From B1 sp964443415 (lineage in GTDB: Bacteria > Bacteroidota > Bacteroidia > UKL13-3): 9,568 nt of DNA. Location: positions 1-9,568 of the forward strand of contig CAYUDC010000105.1 of NCBI GenBank assembly GCA_964443415.1, in the 5' to 3' direction. Numbering within the stretch: the first letter of the stretch is position 1; each line of letters begins with the position of its first letter. The notes beneath the pieces are model-generated. The model worked only from the letters and a program-made list of their open reading frames with translations. It did not search any database and had not been told where the DNA came from. The translations under genes and the position numbers were made by a program. This document shows positions 1 through 8,041 of the stretch, piece by piece.

Positions 1-3000
1 TTGCATCAGAAAGAGAAAAGTTTTGATAGGGTAGATAAAAATTACACCCAGCAAGCCCATCTGGTATTGGCCGATAGCAGCCAAATGTATATTAGTGAGG
101 AGGCGTGGCAAGAATTAAAAGAAAGGGTGCAAGCCTTAGAGGCTATCGAGTTTCAAACGTCTCGGTTCAACCCGTTTGAAAATAATTGTGAACAAATAGA
201 CGAAGCGGTATTGGCGTCTGCCGAGCCACAACCCGATGGACTGCAATGTAACTATGGCTTAACAGGTGCTGTAGACTTGTATTTATTTGATGACGATTAT
301 TTACCTGGCTGGCTTATTGCCCCACGCTTCGAGAAACTTACCTCTTTTACCAAACGATATGCCATTGTGGTTTATAATGGTAGGGTAGGTGTGATAGATG
401 CTTGCCAAAACTTTACGGTTCAACCCAATTACTCTTATCTGCGCGAATTTAATGTAGGTAAAGACGCTGCTTCCCCTTTATACATTTTTAGAGGAGCTTC
501 TAATTATGGCTTATTAAACCCACAAGGGAGGCATTTATTAGAAGAGAACTACGATTTTCTTATTCAGCTAGACAAGGCAAGATTGGCTTTTAGGCCTGCT
601 AATGGCACCCAGTATGGCGTGATAGATACCAGCGGCAAAGTAATTGTGCCTCCTAAATATGATGTGATTTATGGCAATTCTCCTTTCAATGGAAAATATA
701 TCGTGTATAACCAGCATCCTTTTCTTAAACAACGTAAAAGAGTAGAGGGTACTACGATCATGGAGCCCATTAGATTGCATGGCCTCATAGACTCTGTTGG
801 GAACGAAATTGTGAAGCCAGGATGGTACAGTTTTGAACCAAGATTTTTTGTGCCCAATAAGGGATATGGTATTAAGTGGTTGAGCAGAAAGTATCAGGTT
901 TTAAAAAGAAAAACCATACAAAATAATGAGGGCTATATCAGCGCCGATGGTCGTATTTTAGCTAAACCTGTATATGATAGAATTGCTGCAGTGCCTAATA
1001 CAGAGGGCTATGTATTGGCTTCAAATAGTCATCATGTTTACTTGGTAAATGCCAATGGCAAAGCTATAAAGCCTGTTAAATTTAAGTTTATGCAAGAGAA
1101 TTTAAGAGGCAGGGCAATTGTGTACAATAAGAAAAAGTATTATGTGATAGACAGTTTGGGGAATTACGAAAAATATGGCCCTTTTGAAAAAATGAGGTAT
1201 ATGAACAATGAGTTTAAATATAAGAGAGCCGAAGTAATACTCAAATCCAATGGTAAATGGGGCTTGTTCTCGCTGTTGCAACAAGATTGGGTGATAGCGC
1301 CCGAATGGGAAGACATCGAAAATCATTGGAAGGCATATTATTTTAAAAAAGGAAATCAATGGGGCTTTACAAATAATCGAACGGTGCAAATACCTACTGT
1401 TTTTTATGATACCATTTTTCAACGTGCACCGGGTTACTATGAAGCACACTTGCAACAGCAAAAATTGATATTAGATAGCAATGGCACTTGTATTTTTAAG
1501 ACAGATGCAGATAAGGTTTACCACTTAAATACGGAGTATTTTGGAGACAGCAATTTTATAGTATTAAGAGGAAAGCAACTCTACAAAATACAAGATGGGA
1601 AAGAGACTCCGCTTAGTTTGGATAAGGTAAGTTTGTTGAGTTTATATGATGTGAGTCAGACGTCTACTGCATTGGTTAATAGGTCTGGACTTATCATGGG
1701 TTATGGGGATCAAAGCTATTTAAATAAATTACATAGCTACGATGACGAATCCTCCTTTAATCCCAACCTAGGCAATGGAAATTGGCATATTAGTAACAAT
1801 GGTTTTGAATGTATCATTGATGAGGAGGCAAACCTTAAAATTCCACCTGTATATAGGTCAATCATTCCATTGATTTCTGTTGGTGGAGTTTATGCTGAGT
1901 TAAACCAAGAGCGGGAGAAGCGCGAAGATGCCATGCAGCCAAGGTTTTACAAGGTGCGCGGGCAAAAATATAAACTAGGCCTATACGATGCTCAGTTTAA
2001 GATGGTCTTAGATAGCATTTACAATAGCATTTCTATTTATGGCAATAGGATTTACTATGCTAATAAAAAGGGATTGTTTGTGAAAGAGCTCGGTAATTCC
2101 TCTACCAACTTGATAAAAAAAGGCCGTTATGTGGATGTTAAAACGGGTGATAAAATAGTGGTGATAAACTCCAAAGGTAAAAGGGGTATTTATTCGAGTG
2201 ATGGAAAACTAATTTTAAGACCCAAAAAATATAAAGAAATCAACTTAGATGCAGGGGGGTTAATGGCCATATCTAAAAGTTATAACAGCTACTTTAAACC
2301 ATCTTATCAACTATATCTGGCCTCAGGTAAAAGGATATCTAGGGAAAAGTACGCTTATCATGGAGGCGCTATGGGTATAGCATGGGTGGAAGACAAAAAG
2401 GATTTGGTTCATCTAGTAACAAAAGAGGGTAAAGACATTTTGCAATACCATCCTCAACAATCTGCCTATGTTCGAATAGCTAATTTCAGTGAGTATTTAA
2501 GCACACCCGATACGCAAGAATATGCTTTAACTTTAGATACCATGGCTGGGTTAAACGCCCAAGTGTTTCAGTCGAAAAATAGCGACAAGGATGTGTTAAA
2601 TATAGTCACAGGGGGTACAGCTAACGCTGCCGAAAAGGATGTAATCAACCAAGCCTTGTACCTATTTCATAGACTAGACATTAAGAATTTAGAGGAGTAT
2701 AATCCTAGCCTATCTAAAATAAAGTTGAGTTATTTTACTTACGATTATTCTAGCAGTCCTAAGTATGAGAAAAAAAGGTGTTTTTACTTTGATGCCGACA
2801 GCCTTTATGGGATATATGCAGAGGATGTTATTTCTGACAGCACTCAGGTAGAGTTTGCCACTATGCTGGTAAATACCATTACCGCAGATAAGAACATTAA
2901 ATGGGAAACTTGCGTGAAGCCTGATAGGTTATTTAGATTTTTATCTTTAGAAGTAGATTTCTCTCAAGAAGGATTAACCTTTACCACCCATAGTTTTAAA

Positions 3001-3117
3001 GACATCAATGGAGATGATTTAAAGCGGGAGCAATTTTACACTTGGCAAGCGCTGGCACCCTACCTCAACAAAAACCATGTTTTATCAAAAAGATTTTTCG
3101 GGTTGAACCAAAAGTGA
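1..3117 (+). CDS. WG-repeat protein, upstream paralog (5' end outside window)
   Basis: This is a large WG-repeat protein of unknown function, with 1038 codons visible. The frame is open at the left edge, and the TTG at base 1 is probably not the start. Homology to the next gene runs back to about residue 50 here, which matches residue 248 there, so about 200 N-terminal residues (probably signal peptide and DUF4369-like domain) lie upstream. Degenerate WG repeats of the form YGxIDxxGKxIxPPxYDxI fill residues 103-785; clear copies are YGVIDTSGKVIVPPKYDVI (205-223), HGLIDSVGNEIVKPGWYSF (260-278) and KWGLF...WVIAPEWEDI (419-439). A non-repeat C-terminal module (about 876-1030) carries WETCVKPDRLFRFL (968-981) and LAPYLN. 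I see no membrane segment and no obvious type IX secretion tail. WG repeats are thought to form beta-rich folds used in binding, but no ligand can be named. The gene is surely real; its function is unknown. Confidence 0.9.
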   Translation: MHQKEKSFDRVDKNYTQQAHLVLADSSQMYISEEAWQELKERVQALEAIEFQTSRFNPFENNCEQIDEAVLASAEPQPDGLQCNYGLTGAVDLYLFDDDYLPGWLIAPRFEKLTSFTKRYAIVVYNGRVGVIDACQNFTVQPNYSYLREFNVGKDAASPLYIFRGASNYGLLNPQGRHLLEENYDFLIQLDKARLAFRPANGTQYGVIDTSGKVIVPPKYDVIYGNSPFNGKYIVYNQHPFLKQRKRVEGTTIMEPIRLHGLIDSVGNEIVKPGWYSFEPRFFVPNKGYGIKWLSRKYQVLKRKTIQNNEGYISADGRILAKPVYDRIAAVPNTEGYVLASNSHHVYLVNANGKAIKPVKFKFMQENLRGRAIVYNKKKYYVIDSLGNYEKYGPFEKMRYMNNEFKYKRAEVILKSNGKWGLFSLLQQDWVIAPEWEDIENHWKAYYFKKGNQWGFTNNRTVQIPTVFYDTIFQRAPGYYEAHLQQQKLILDSNGTCIFKTDADKVYHLNTEYFGDSNFIVLRGKQLYKIQDGKETPLSLDKVSLLSLYDVSQTSTALVNRSGLIMGYGDQSYLNKLHSYDDESSFNPNLGNGNWHISNNGFECIIDEEANLKIPPVYRSIIPLISVGGVYAELNQEREKREDAMQPRFYKVRGQKYKLGLYDAQFKMVLDSIYNSISIYGNRIYYANKKGLFVKELGNSSTNLIKKGRYVDVKTGDKIVVINSKGKRGIYSSDGKLILRPKKYKEINLDAGGLMAISKSYNSYFKPSYQLYLASGKRISREKYAYHGGAMGIAWVEDKKDLVHLVTKEGKDILQYHPQQSAYVRIANFSEYLSTPDTQEYALTLDTMAGLNAQVFQSKNSDKDVLNIVTGGTANAAEKDVINQALYLFHRLDIKNLEEYNPSLSKIKLSYFTYDYSSSPKYEKKRCFYFDADSLYGIYAEDVISDSTQVEFATMLVNTITADKNIKWETCVKPDRLFRFLSLEVDFSQEGLTFTTHSFKDINGDDLKREQFYTWQALAPYLNKNHVLSKRFFGLNQK
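307..2355 (+). repeat. Degenerate WG-repeat array in the upstream paralog
   Basis: The encoded residues 103-785 hold about a dozen or more diverged copies of a unit of about 20 residues: an aromatic-Gly pair, a hydrophobic-I/L-D turn, xxGK, a hydrophobic strand, then P-x-Y/W-D-x-I. The best copies are at residues 169-187, 205-223, 260-278, 311-328, 419-439, 453-472, 601-621, 658-677 and 727-747. Spacing between good copies is uneven (about 36 to over 100 residues), and several units have lost the Gly or Pro. The repeats are protein-level only; I see no matching DNA tandem repeat, which suggests an old array. Confidence 0.75.
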
Positions 3118-3140
3118 TTTGAAAACAAAGCACTTTTGTT
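3106..3140 (+). other. Inverted repeat across the first WG gene's stop codon
   Basis: CAAAAGTG (3109-3116) and CACTTTTG (3131-3138) are exact reverse complements with a 14-base loop. The stem extends by two A-T pairs (AA at 3106-3107, TT at 3139-3140) if C3108 is bulged. The left arm overlaps the TGA stop codon and the right arm abuts the -7 element. It could be a weak transcript-end hairpin for the upstream gene or a protein-binding site on the promoter. The stem is AT-rich and no long T tract follows, so a strong terminator is unlikely. Confidence 0.3.
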
Positions 3141-3147
3141 AGATTTG
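3118..3147 (+). promoter_or_regulatory. Bacteroidota-type promoter for the second WG-repeat gene
   Basis: TTTG at 3118-3121 and TAGATTTG at 3140-3147 match the Bacteroidota -33 (TTTG) and -7 (TAnnTTTG) elements exactly, with 18 bases between them. Transcription would begin near 3152-3155, leaving a leader of about 15-20 bases before the ATG at 3171. That leader is AT-rich with no Shine-Dalgarno sequence, as is usual in the phylum. The promoter starts one base after the upstream stop codon. So the downstream gene may be transcribed on its own as well as by read-through. Confidence 0.55.
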
Positions 3148-3170
3148 AAACTATTACGTATTTATACTCC

Positions 3171-6100
3171 ATGAAAACACTTCGATTGCTAGCCTTGCTT
3201 TGCTTTATTGCTATTTCTGCTTTGGCTCAAGAAACCTCCATTAAAGGAACCATTACCGGCATTAGCCTCATTCCTGGCCGCGGCATGGTTAAACTTACCG
3301 TTACCAATGCCAAAGGCACATTTTTAGACTCATGCCGCCTAGGCCTAGATAGCTCCTATGCCCTTAAAGCCAAGCTGGCCGAAATTTCTTTGGTAAAAGT
3401 GAGTTATGATTATGGTGCTAGCAGCTTTTACGATACCTATGTGCTATTGCCTGGCGAAAGCCTCAATACCCGCAGCGACGCCAGTGAGGCAGAAAGCGAG
3501 TTTGCTGCTAAGGTGCTCACCCGTGGCAATGCCCTTAGCGCCGCATTGGATGCCTTTGGGGTATTCGACAATTCTTTTAACTATGGGTTATTAGACTCTA
3601 GCGCCTTTAACCAACAATTACTCGAGGCCAAACAAACCGCCATCGAAACCTTGCTTAACAGTGAAGATACCTTGCCCAAGGTATTGCAAGAATATGCCTT
3701 AAATACCATCGAATTAAAAGCAGCCGAAATCTACCTAAACTATGCTTTTTTGGCTAGGTTTCAACAGAAGAATAAGGTATTTAGGTACGTGTCTCCGCAG
3801 TATATTCAGCCCATACAAAATATTGCCAAGCTTAAAGTATATCCTTTTCCAGAACATTTGGATCAACAAAAAAACATTGATAGCTTAAGCAAATTGCTGG
3901 TAAAGGTAAACTTCGATACCGAGAAATTAAGTCCAGCCTACCGCATACAGCAAGATAGCAATGGATTCTTATATCAAAAACTGTCTTATCAATTATACCC
4001 TAAATCGGATGGCCCAAATTGTAATTATGGCTATACCGCACTGTCTAAATCCATGTTTGATGCTACTACTTTTGCTAATGTAGATGTTGCTTTTGAAGAA
4101 GAAGTTGCTGCTCCCATAGAAGAATTTAGTGCACCAGAAGGTTGGCTAATAGCGCCCAAGTACGAGCGTGCCTTTGATTTTAATCAAGATGGTTTGGCCA
4201 TAGTTTTAGATGGCATGCATTATAAGCTCATCAATATTTTTGGCGAAACGGTTTTGCAAGGTGGCTTCGAGTCACTAGAGTATTATGATTCTGCCGTTTA
4301 TATTGCCCGTAAATACAGCAAATACGGTCTCATAGATGCTTCGGGTAAGTCGATATTAGATTTTCAGTATGAAGATTTATATGCATTGGGCTTCGACCTG
4401 TTTGCCTTTAGGTTTGCTGGCAGTCCGTTTATGGGCATGATGGATATCAAGGGCAACGAGATTGTAAAGCCTAAATACAGCTCTATTCAGCCATTTCAAG
4501 GCAGAGAGTATGCCCTCACTGTATTTTATGATTATAAAAAATGGACGCCAGAAAGGGTCAACAAAAATCTTATTAAGGTACCTGGAGAAAAATATGGGGT
4601 GATAGACAGAAATGGCCGCGAGGTGCTGGCTCCTGGTTGGTATAGCATTGTACCGCAAGCACATTCCCAAGTGCATGATTTTCCATTGGTAGTTTATAAG
4701 CGCAGCTATTCAAGTCTTATCAGAAGATTTAGGGTCAAAAATAATTATCAAATGCTCGACGTAAGCGGCAAGTTGTATGCGTATAATAAACAGTATCCCA
4801 TTTTAAATATGCCTGGTAAGCATTATTACTTTACTTCTAATTTAGAAGAATCGGTGATCAGAAGCACCGATGGCAGTTTTCAAAGCAAGCCCTTTGAATT
4901 TAACAGTAGTAGTGGTGCCTTAAGGTCTATGGGAGACGATTATTTTGTTTTGTTAACCAGCGACGAAAAATTTATTCTATTAAAAGACACGCTCGGCAAA
5001 ATGCAAATGGATACTTTTCAAACGATTGAAAAAGTATATTCAGAATATGATTACGAGTACAATGATTACGAATCTTCGGGGTCGAATGCTTCGCTTTATT
5101 ATATTGTAAAAGACAATTGCTTTGGCCTTATGAAGCCCAATGGAAAGGTTGTGCTCCCGATGATTTATGATGCCATTGATAACATAGACTCTTTGCTCTT
5201 TGTTAAATATAAAGATAAGTATGCCGTATTTGATACTGCAGGTAATCAGTTAACACCTTATCGCTATACCAATATCGAAGTATTTTCTTCTCAAATGGGT
5301 TTGTTGAAGATGGAAACCGAAAACAATACTCAGATTTGTGATAGGCAGTTTAAGGTTATTTTCGAAGCGCCATCAAAGCATATTTGGATGGACGGCTCTA
5401 ACAACTTAGAGATTTGTAACTGGAGTTATATCAAAGACGATTTGCTTTGGCAGTATAATAGAACAGCCCATGTGCTGCCTTATAGAGATACCGTGCACTA
5501 CCGTTACCTTGGCAGAGGGGCTGGCCTCGATTACCATGTGGTGAATAAACAAGGTAAATGGTTGGGAACCGTAGAAGAGGAGCTAAGCATCGATGAGTCG
5601 AAGCCACTTATCGTAAGCAGATTTGGAGAGAAAATGGTGGTTGATTTGCAAAATAACAATGAGTTAAAAGGCAGTTTCAGTCAGATTTTGCCATTGTTTT
5701 TGCATAGAAAGGATGAGAATTATACCTCTAATAGTTATATGTCTAATGAGACTTCGCCCAAGTATTATTTGTTTGTTACAGAAAGCGAAAAACGGGGTTT
5801 AACCAATGCCAACTTTAAATGGTTATTAGATACTTCTTATAACTCGATAGTGGCCAGTAAATCTTTTTTGATGGCAAGGGCAGATAAAAAATTGATGTTG
5901 TATGATACCCTTGGTCAATCTTACTTCGAAACAGAGCTAAGTTCTAGGAAACAGCCAATGATTTATCAAGATAAGTATGTAAGGGTTTTCCGCCGTTTTG
6001 GTGGTTTTAAAATCATAGATAAGCATGGCAAGCAAATATTAAAATCTAAAAGGGGAGGCTTTGATATTACACCTAAAGGCAATTTGTTGGTTTCGCGCAA

Positions 6101-6956
6101 GGCTAAAAAGCGTTTGTTGCTCTACACACCTACTGGTGAAAAAAATCTAAATAAGAAAGTAAGCATGCGCTCCACGCCTCACATGGGTTTGATGCGTGTG
6201 AGTCATAAAAAGCAGAACTATTTTATGAGCCTAGAGGGCGATCTCAAGCTATCTCATCCATTGGGTGATTTTGGTTACCCAATCATCAGCAGTTTCCCCA
6301 CTTGGTTAGATAGCACTGCAAGTGAGGATGTTTCTGACACCACTAGAAAAGAGTGGGAAATGGGCTTTTTACATTATGAATTTAAATATTTCGACGTTTC
6401 AAATGAGATTAAATACAACTATTCTAGTCGCAGCAACGCCACAGAAATATGGTTGCCTAATGTATCTAAGCTACGGGTTGATCCAAAATTGGCTGCCGCT
6501 TTTGTGATGGTGCAATGGCTAAACCCTGAGTCTAACAAGGTGCCTAGCTTGGTTGATTTGAATGCCAATTACCTCAATTTCGAAACCCATGGCTATGAAG
6601 ATGGAGTGTCTACCAGCAGGATGTTTAGCTATTATATGATCAATGATTCCTTGTACTATGTAAATCCATTTACCTTGTTCGACGAAGATAACAGGTACAA
6701 GTTTGCGCGTTTACTTACCGATAAAATGGGCAATAATGAGTCTATCAATTGGAATGTTTGTGTGAAGCCTGATAGGTTGTTTAGCTTCTTAAAGCCAGAG
6801 TTTAAGTTAACCGAAACAGGAGTGGAGGTAATCATCAGAAGTTTAAAGGTACAAAACACCGATATCAACGAAATAAAAATAGCCTTAAGCAAAGAAGAGT
6901 TACTTCCTTACTTAAGGCCATCTACACATTTCTATCAATGGTTTAAGAAGCGCTAA
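3171..6956 (+). CDS. Exported WG-repeat protein with DUF4369-like N-terminal domain
   Basis: This complete 1261-residue protein of unknown function is predicted to be exported. Residues 1-19 are a signal peptide (MKTLR, a hydrophobic core, ALA|QE); Cys11 has no lipobox around it, so it is not a lipoprotein. Residues 21-130 resemble DUF4369, a Bacteroidota N-terminal beta domain, with the pattern I-x-G-x-I-x-G-I, FLDSCRL, a tyrosine-rich strand, LLPGE and LTRGNALSAAL. Residues 131-260 look helical. WG repeats fill 324-958, for example YGLIDASGKSILDFQYEDL (385-403) and YGVIDRNGREVLAPGWYSI (475-493). A Tyr/Asp/Glu-rich insert sits at 623-637. The C-terminal module (about 1102-1250) contains WNVCVKPDRLFSFL (1194-1207) and LLPYLR. 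The ATG 53 bases after the upstream stop is well supported by the signal peptide and promoter. It is a paralog of the preceding gene. Confidence 0.93.
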   Translation: MKTLRLLALLCFIAISALAQETSIKGTITGISLIPGRGMVKLTVTNAKGTFLDSCRLGLDSSYALKAKLAEISLVKVSYDYGASSFYDTYVLLPGESLNTRSDASEAESEFAAKVLTRGNALSAALDAFGVFDNSFNYGLLDSSAFNQQLLEAKQTAIETLLNSEDTLPKVLQEYALNTIELKAAEIYLNYAFLARFQQKNKVFRYVSPQYIQPIQNIAKLKVYPFPEHLDQQKNIDSLSKLLVKVNFDTEKLSPAYRIQQDSNGFLYQKLSYQLYPKSDGPNCNYGYTALSKSMFDATTFANVDVAFEEEVAAPIEEFSAPEGWLIAPKYERAFDFNQDGLAIVLDGMHYKLINIFGETVLQGGFESLEYYDSAVYIARKYSKYGLIDASGKSILDFQYEDLYALGFDLFAFRFAGSPFMGMMDIKGNEIVKPKYSSIQPFQGREYALTVFYDYKKWTPERVNKNLIKVPGEKYGVIDRNGREVLAPGWYSIVPQAHSQVHDFPLVVYKRSYSSLIRRFRVKNNYQMLDVSGKLYAYNKQYPILNMPGKHYYFTSNLEESVIRSTDGSFQSKPFEFNSSSGALRSMGDDYFVLLTSDEKFILLKDTLGKMQMDTFQTIEKVYSEYDYEYNDYESSGSNASLYYIVKDNCFGLMKPNGKVVLPMIYDAIDNIDSLLFVKYKDKYAVFDTAGNQLTPYRYTNIEVFSSQMGLLKMETENNTQICDRQFKVIFEAPSKHIWMDGSNNLEICNWSYIKDDLLWQYNRTAHVLPYRDTVHYRYLGRGAGLDYHVVNKQGKWLGTVEEELSIDESKPLIVSRFGEKMVVDLQNNNELKGSFSQILPLFLHRKDENYTSNSYMSNETSPKYYLFVTESEKRGLTNANFKWLLDTSYNSIVASKSFLMARADKKLMLYDTLGQSYFETELSSRKQPMIYQDKYVRVFRRFGGFKIIDKHGKQILKSKRGGFDITPKGNLLVSRKAKKRLLLYTPTGEKNLNKKVSMRSTPHMGLMRVSHKKQNYFMSLEGDLKLSHPLGDFGYPIISSFPTWLDSTASEDVSDTTRKEWEMGFLHYEFKYFDVSNEIKYNYSSRSNATEIWLPNVSKLRVDPKLAAAFVMVQWLNPESNKVPSLVDLNANYLNFETHGYEDGVSTSRMFSYYMINDSLYYVNPFTLFDEDNRYKFARLLTDKMGNNESINWNVCVKPDRLFSFLKPEFKLTETGVEVIIRSLKVQNTDINEIKIALSKEELLPYLRPSTHFYQWFKKR
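4140..6050 (+). repeat. Degenerate WG-repeat array in the second paralog
   Basis: Encoded residues 324-958 carry diverged WG units, starting with the half-unit GWLIAPKYERA that the upstream paralog has as GWLIAPRFEKL. Other copies are at residues 351-369, 385-403, 421-439, 475-493, 651-669, 684-702, 875-893 and 946-960. Several units sit in the same order as in the upstream protein; for instance, the pair ending PKY and PGWYS is separated by a lysine/arginine-rich insert in both. This supports duplication of a whole array rather than independent repeat growth. Confidence 0.75.
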
Positions 6957-6967
6957 GGCGCTTCTTA
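6944..6967 (+). terminator. Terminator hairpin between convergent genes
   Basis: TAAGAAGCGC (6944-6953) and GCGCTTCTTA (6958-6967) form a perfect 10-bp stem with the four-base loop TAAG. The left arm is the last codons of the second WG gene, and its TAA stop forms three of the loop bases. On the + strand the stem is followed by CTTACCTTTT, a weak T-rich tail. On the - strand no T tract follows, but the structure is symmetric and sits just past the rfbB stop (6969-6971), so it could serve both genes. Confidence 0.65.
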
Positions 6968-6968
6968 C

Positions 6969-8024
6969 TTACCTTTTAGCATACATATTATCGTAGTACT
7001 TGGCATAATCGCCACTGGTTACTTCATCCATCCATTGTTGGTTATCTAAGTACCAGTCGATGGTTTTGGCAATGCCTTCTTCGAATTGTAGGCTTGGCTC
7101 CCAACCTAATTCTTTCATGATTTTGTTGGCATCAATGGCATAGCGCAAGTCGTGGCCAGCACGGTCTGTTACATAGGTAATCAGTTTTTCTGATTCGCCT
7201 TCTGCTCTGCCTAGTTTTTTATCGGCGGTGCGGCAAATAACCTTGATAAGGTCGAGGTTGGTCCACTCGTTAAACCCACCAATATTGTAGGTTTCGCCAT
7301 CTTTTCCTTTGTGGAATACATCGTCTATGGCACGGGCATGGTCTACTACATATAACCAATCCCTCACATTTTCTCCTTTGCCGTATACCGGTAATGGCTT
7401 GTTATTTCTGATGTTATTGATAAACAAAGGAATCAGTTTTTCTGGGAATTGGTTAGGTCCGTAGTTATTGCTACAGTTGCTAATAACCACTGGAATTTTG
7501 TAGGTATTGTGATAGGCCCTTACAAAGTGGTCTGAGCTCGCTTTGCTCGCCGAGTATGGCGATTGTGGATCGTATGGGGTGTCTTCATAAAAGAAACCAC
7601 CATCATGTAAGCTGCCATACACCTCATCGGTAGACACATGGTAAAAGCGCTTACCTTCCATATTGCCTTTCCAGCATTCTTTGGCGGCATTTAGTAGGTT
7701 TACCGTTCCCACCACATTGGTCATTACAAATTCTAATGGATTGGTAATACTGCGGTCTACATGGCTTTCTGCTGCTAGGTGAATCACCGAGTCGAACTGA
7801 TGCTCATTAAACAACTGAGTTAAAGCAGCAGCATCTACTAAATCTACTCTATGAAAATGATAATTTGGGGCATTTTCGATGTCGGTAATATTTTTTAGGT
7901 TGCCAGCATATGTTAACTTATCTAGGTTATGGATTTGGTAGTTTGGGTATTTATTTACAAATAACCTCACCACGTGAGATCCAATAAATCCGGCGCCTCC
8001 GGTAATTAAAACTTTTCTATTCAT
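6969..8024 (-). CDS. rfbB: dTDP-glucose 4,6-dehydratase
   Basis: This cytoplasmic enzyme, also called RmlB, converts dTDP-glucose to dTDP-4-keto-6-deoxyglucose using bound NAD. That is the second step towards dTDP-rhamnose and related deoxysugars. It is an extended short-chain dehydrogenase of 351 residues, the usual family length. The Rossmann motif GGAGFIG is at residues 9-15. AAESHVDRS is at 84-92, and the dehydratase triad STDE (Thr132, Asp133, Glu134) is followed by YSASK (Tyr157, Lys161). SNNYGPNQFPEKLIPL (183-198), RDWLYVVDH (221-229) and DRAGHDLRYAID (287-298) are also family signatures. No key residue is missing. The ATG at 8024 places the Rossmann motif at the expected distance from the start. 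It lies 17 bases after galE and is probably cotranscribed with it as the last gene of the operon. No rfbA, rfbC or rfbD is visible. Confidence 0.96.
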   Translation of the reverse strand: MNRKVLITGGAGFIGSHVVRLFVNKYPNYQIHNLDKLTYAGNLKNITDIENAPNYHFHRVDLVDAAALTQLFNEHQFDSVIHLAAESHVDRSITNPLEFVMTNVVGTVNLLNAAKECWKGNMEGKRFYHVSTDEVYGSLHDGGFFYEDTPYDPQSPYSASKASSDHFVRAYHNTYKIPVVISNCSNNYGPNQFPEKLIPLFINNIRNNKPLPVYGKGENVRDWLYVVDHARAIDDVFHKGKDGETYNIGGFNEWTNLDLIKVICRTADKKLGRAEGESEKLITYVTDRAGHDLRYAIDANKIMKELGWEPSLQFEEGIAKTIDWYLDNQQWMDEVTSGDYAKYYDNMYAKR

Positions 8025-8041
8025 GTTGTTAGTTTATGTGA

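Noticed and set aside
1..3. TTG at the first base as the true start of the first WG gene
   Set aside because: No signal peptide follows, and homology to the paralog indicates about 200 missing upstream residues. It is only the window edge.
1102..1461. Antisense open frame of 119 codons within the first WG gene
   Set aside because: It is fully inside a well-supported gene on the other strand. Its product is hydrophobic by codon complement of Lys/Asn/Glu-rich sequence, and no promoter or family match is visible.
4377..4676. Antisense open frame of 99 codons within the second WG gene
   Set aside because: It overlaps a conserved WG-repeat coding region, and its own sequence shows no domain, signal peptide or family resemblance.
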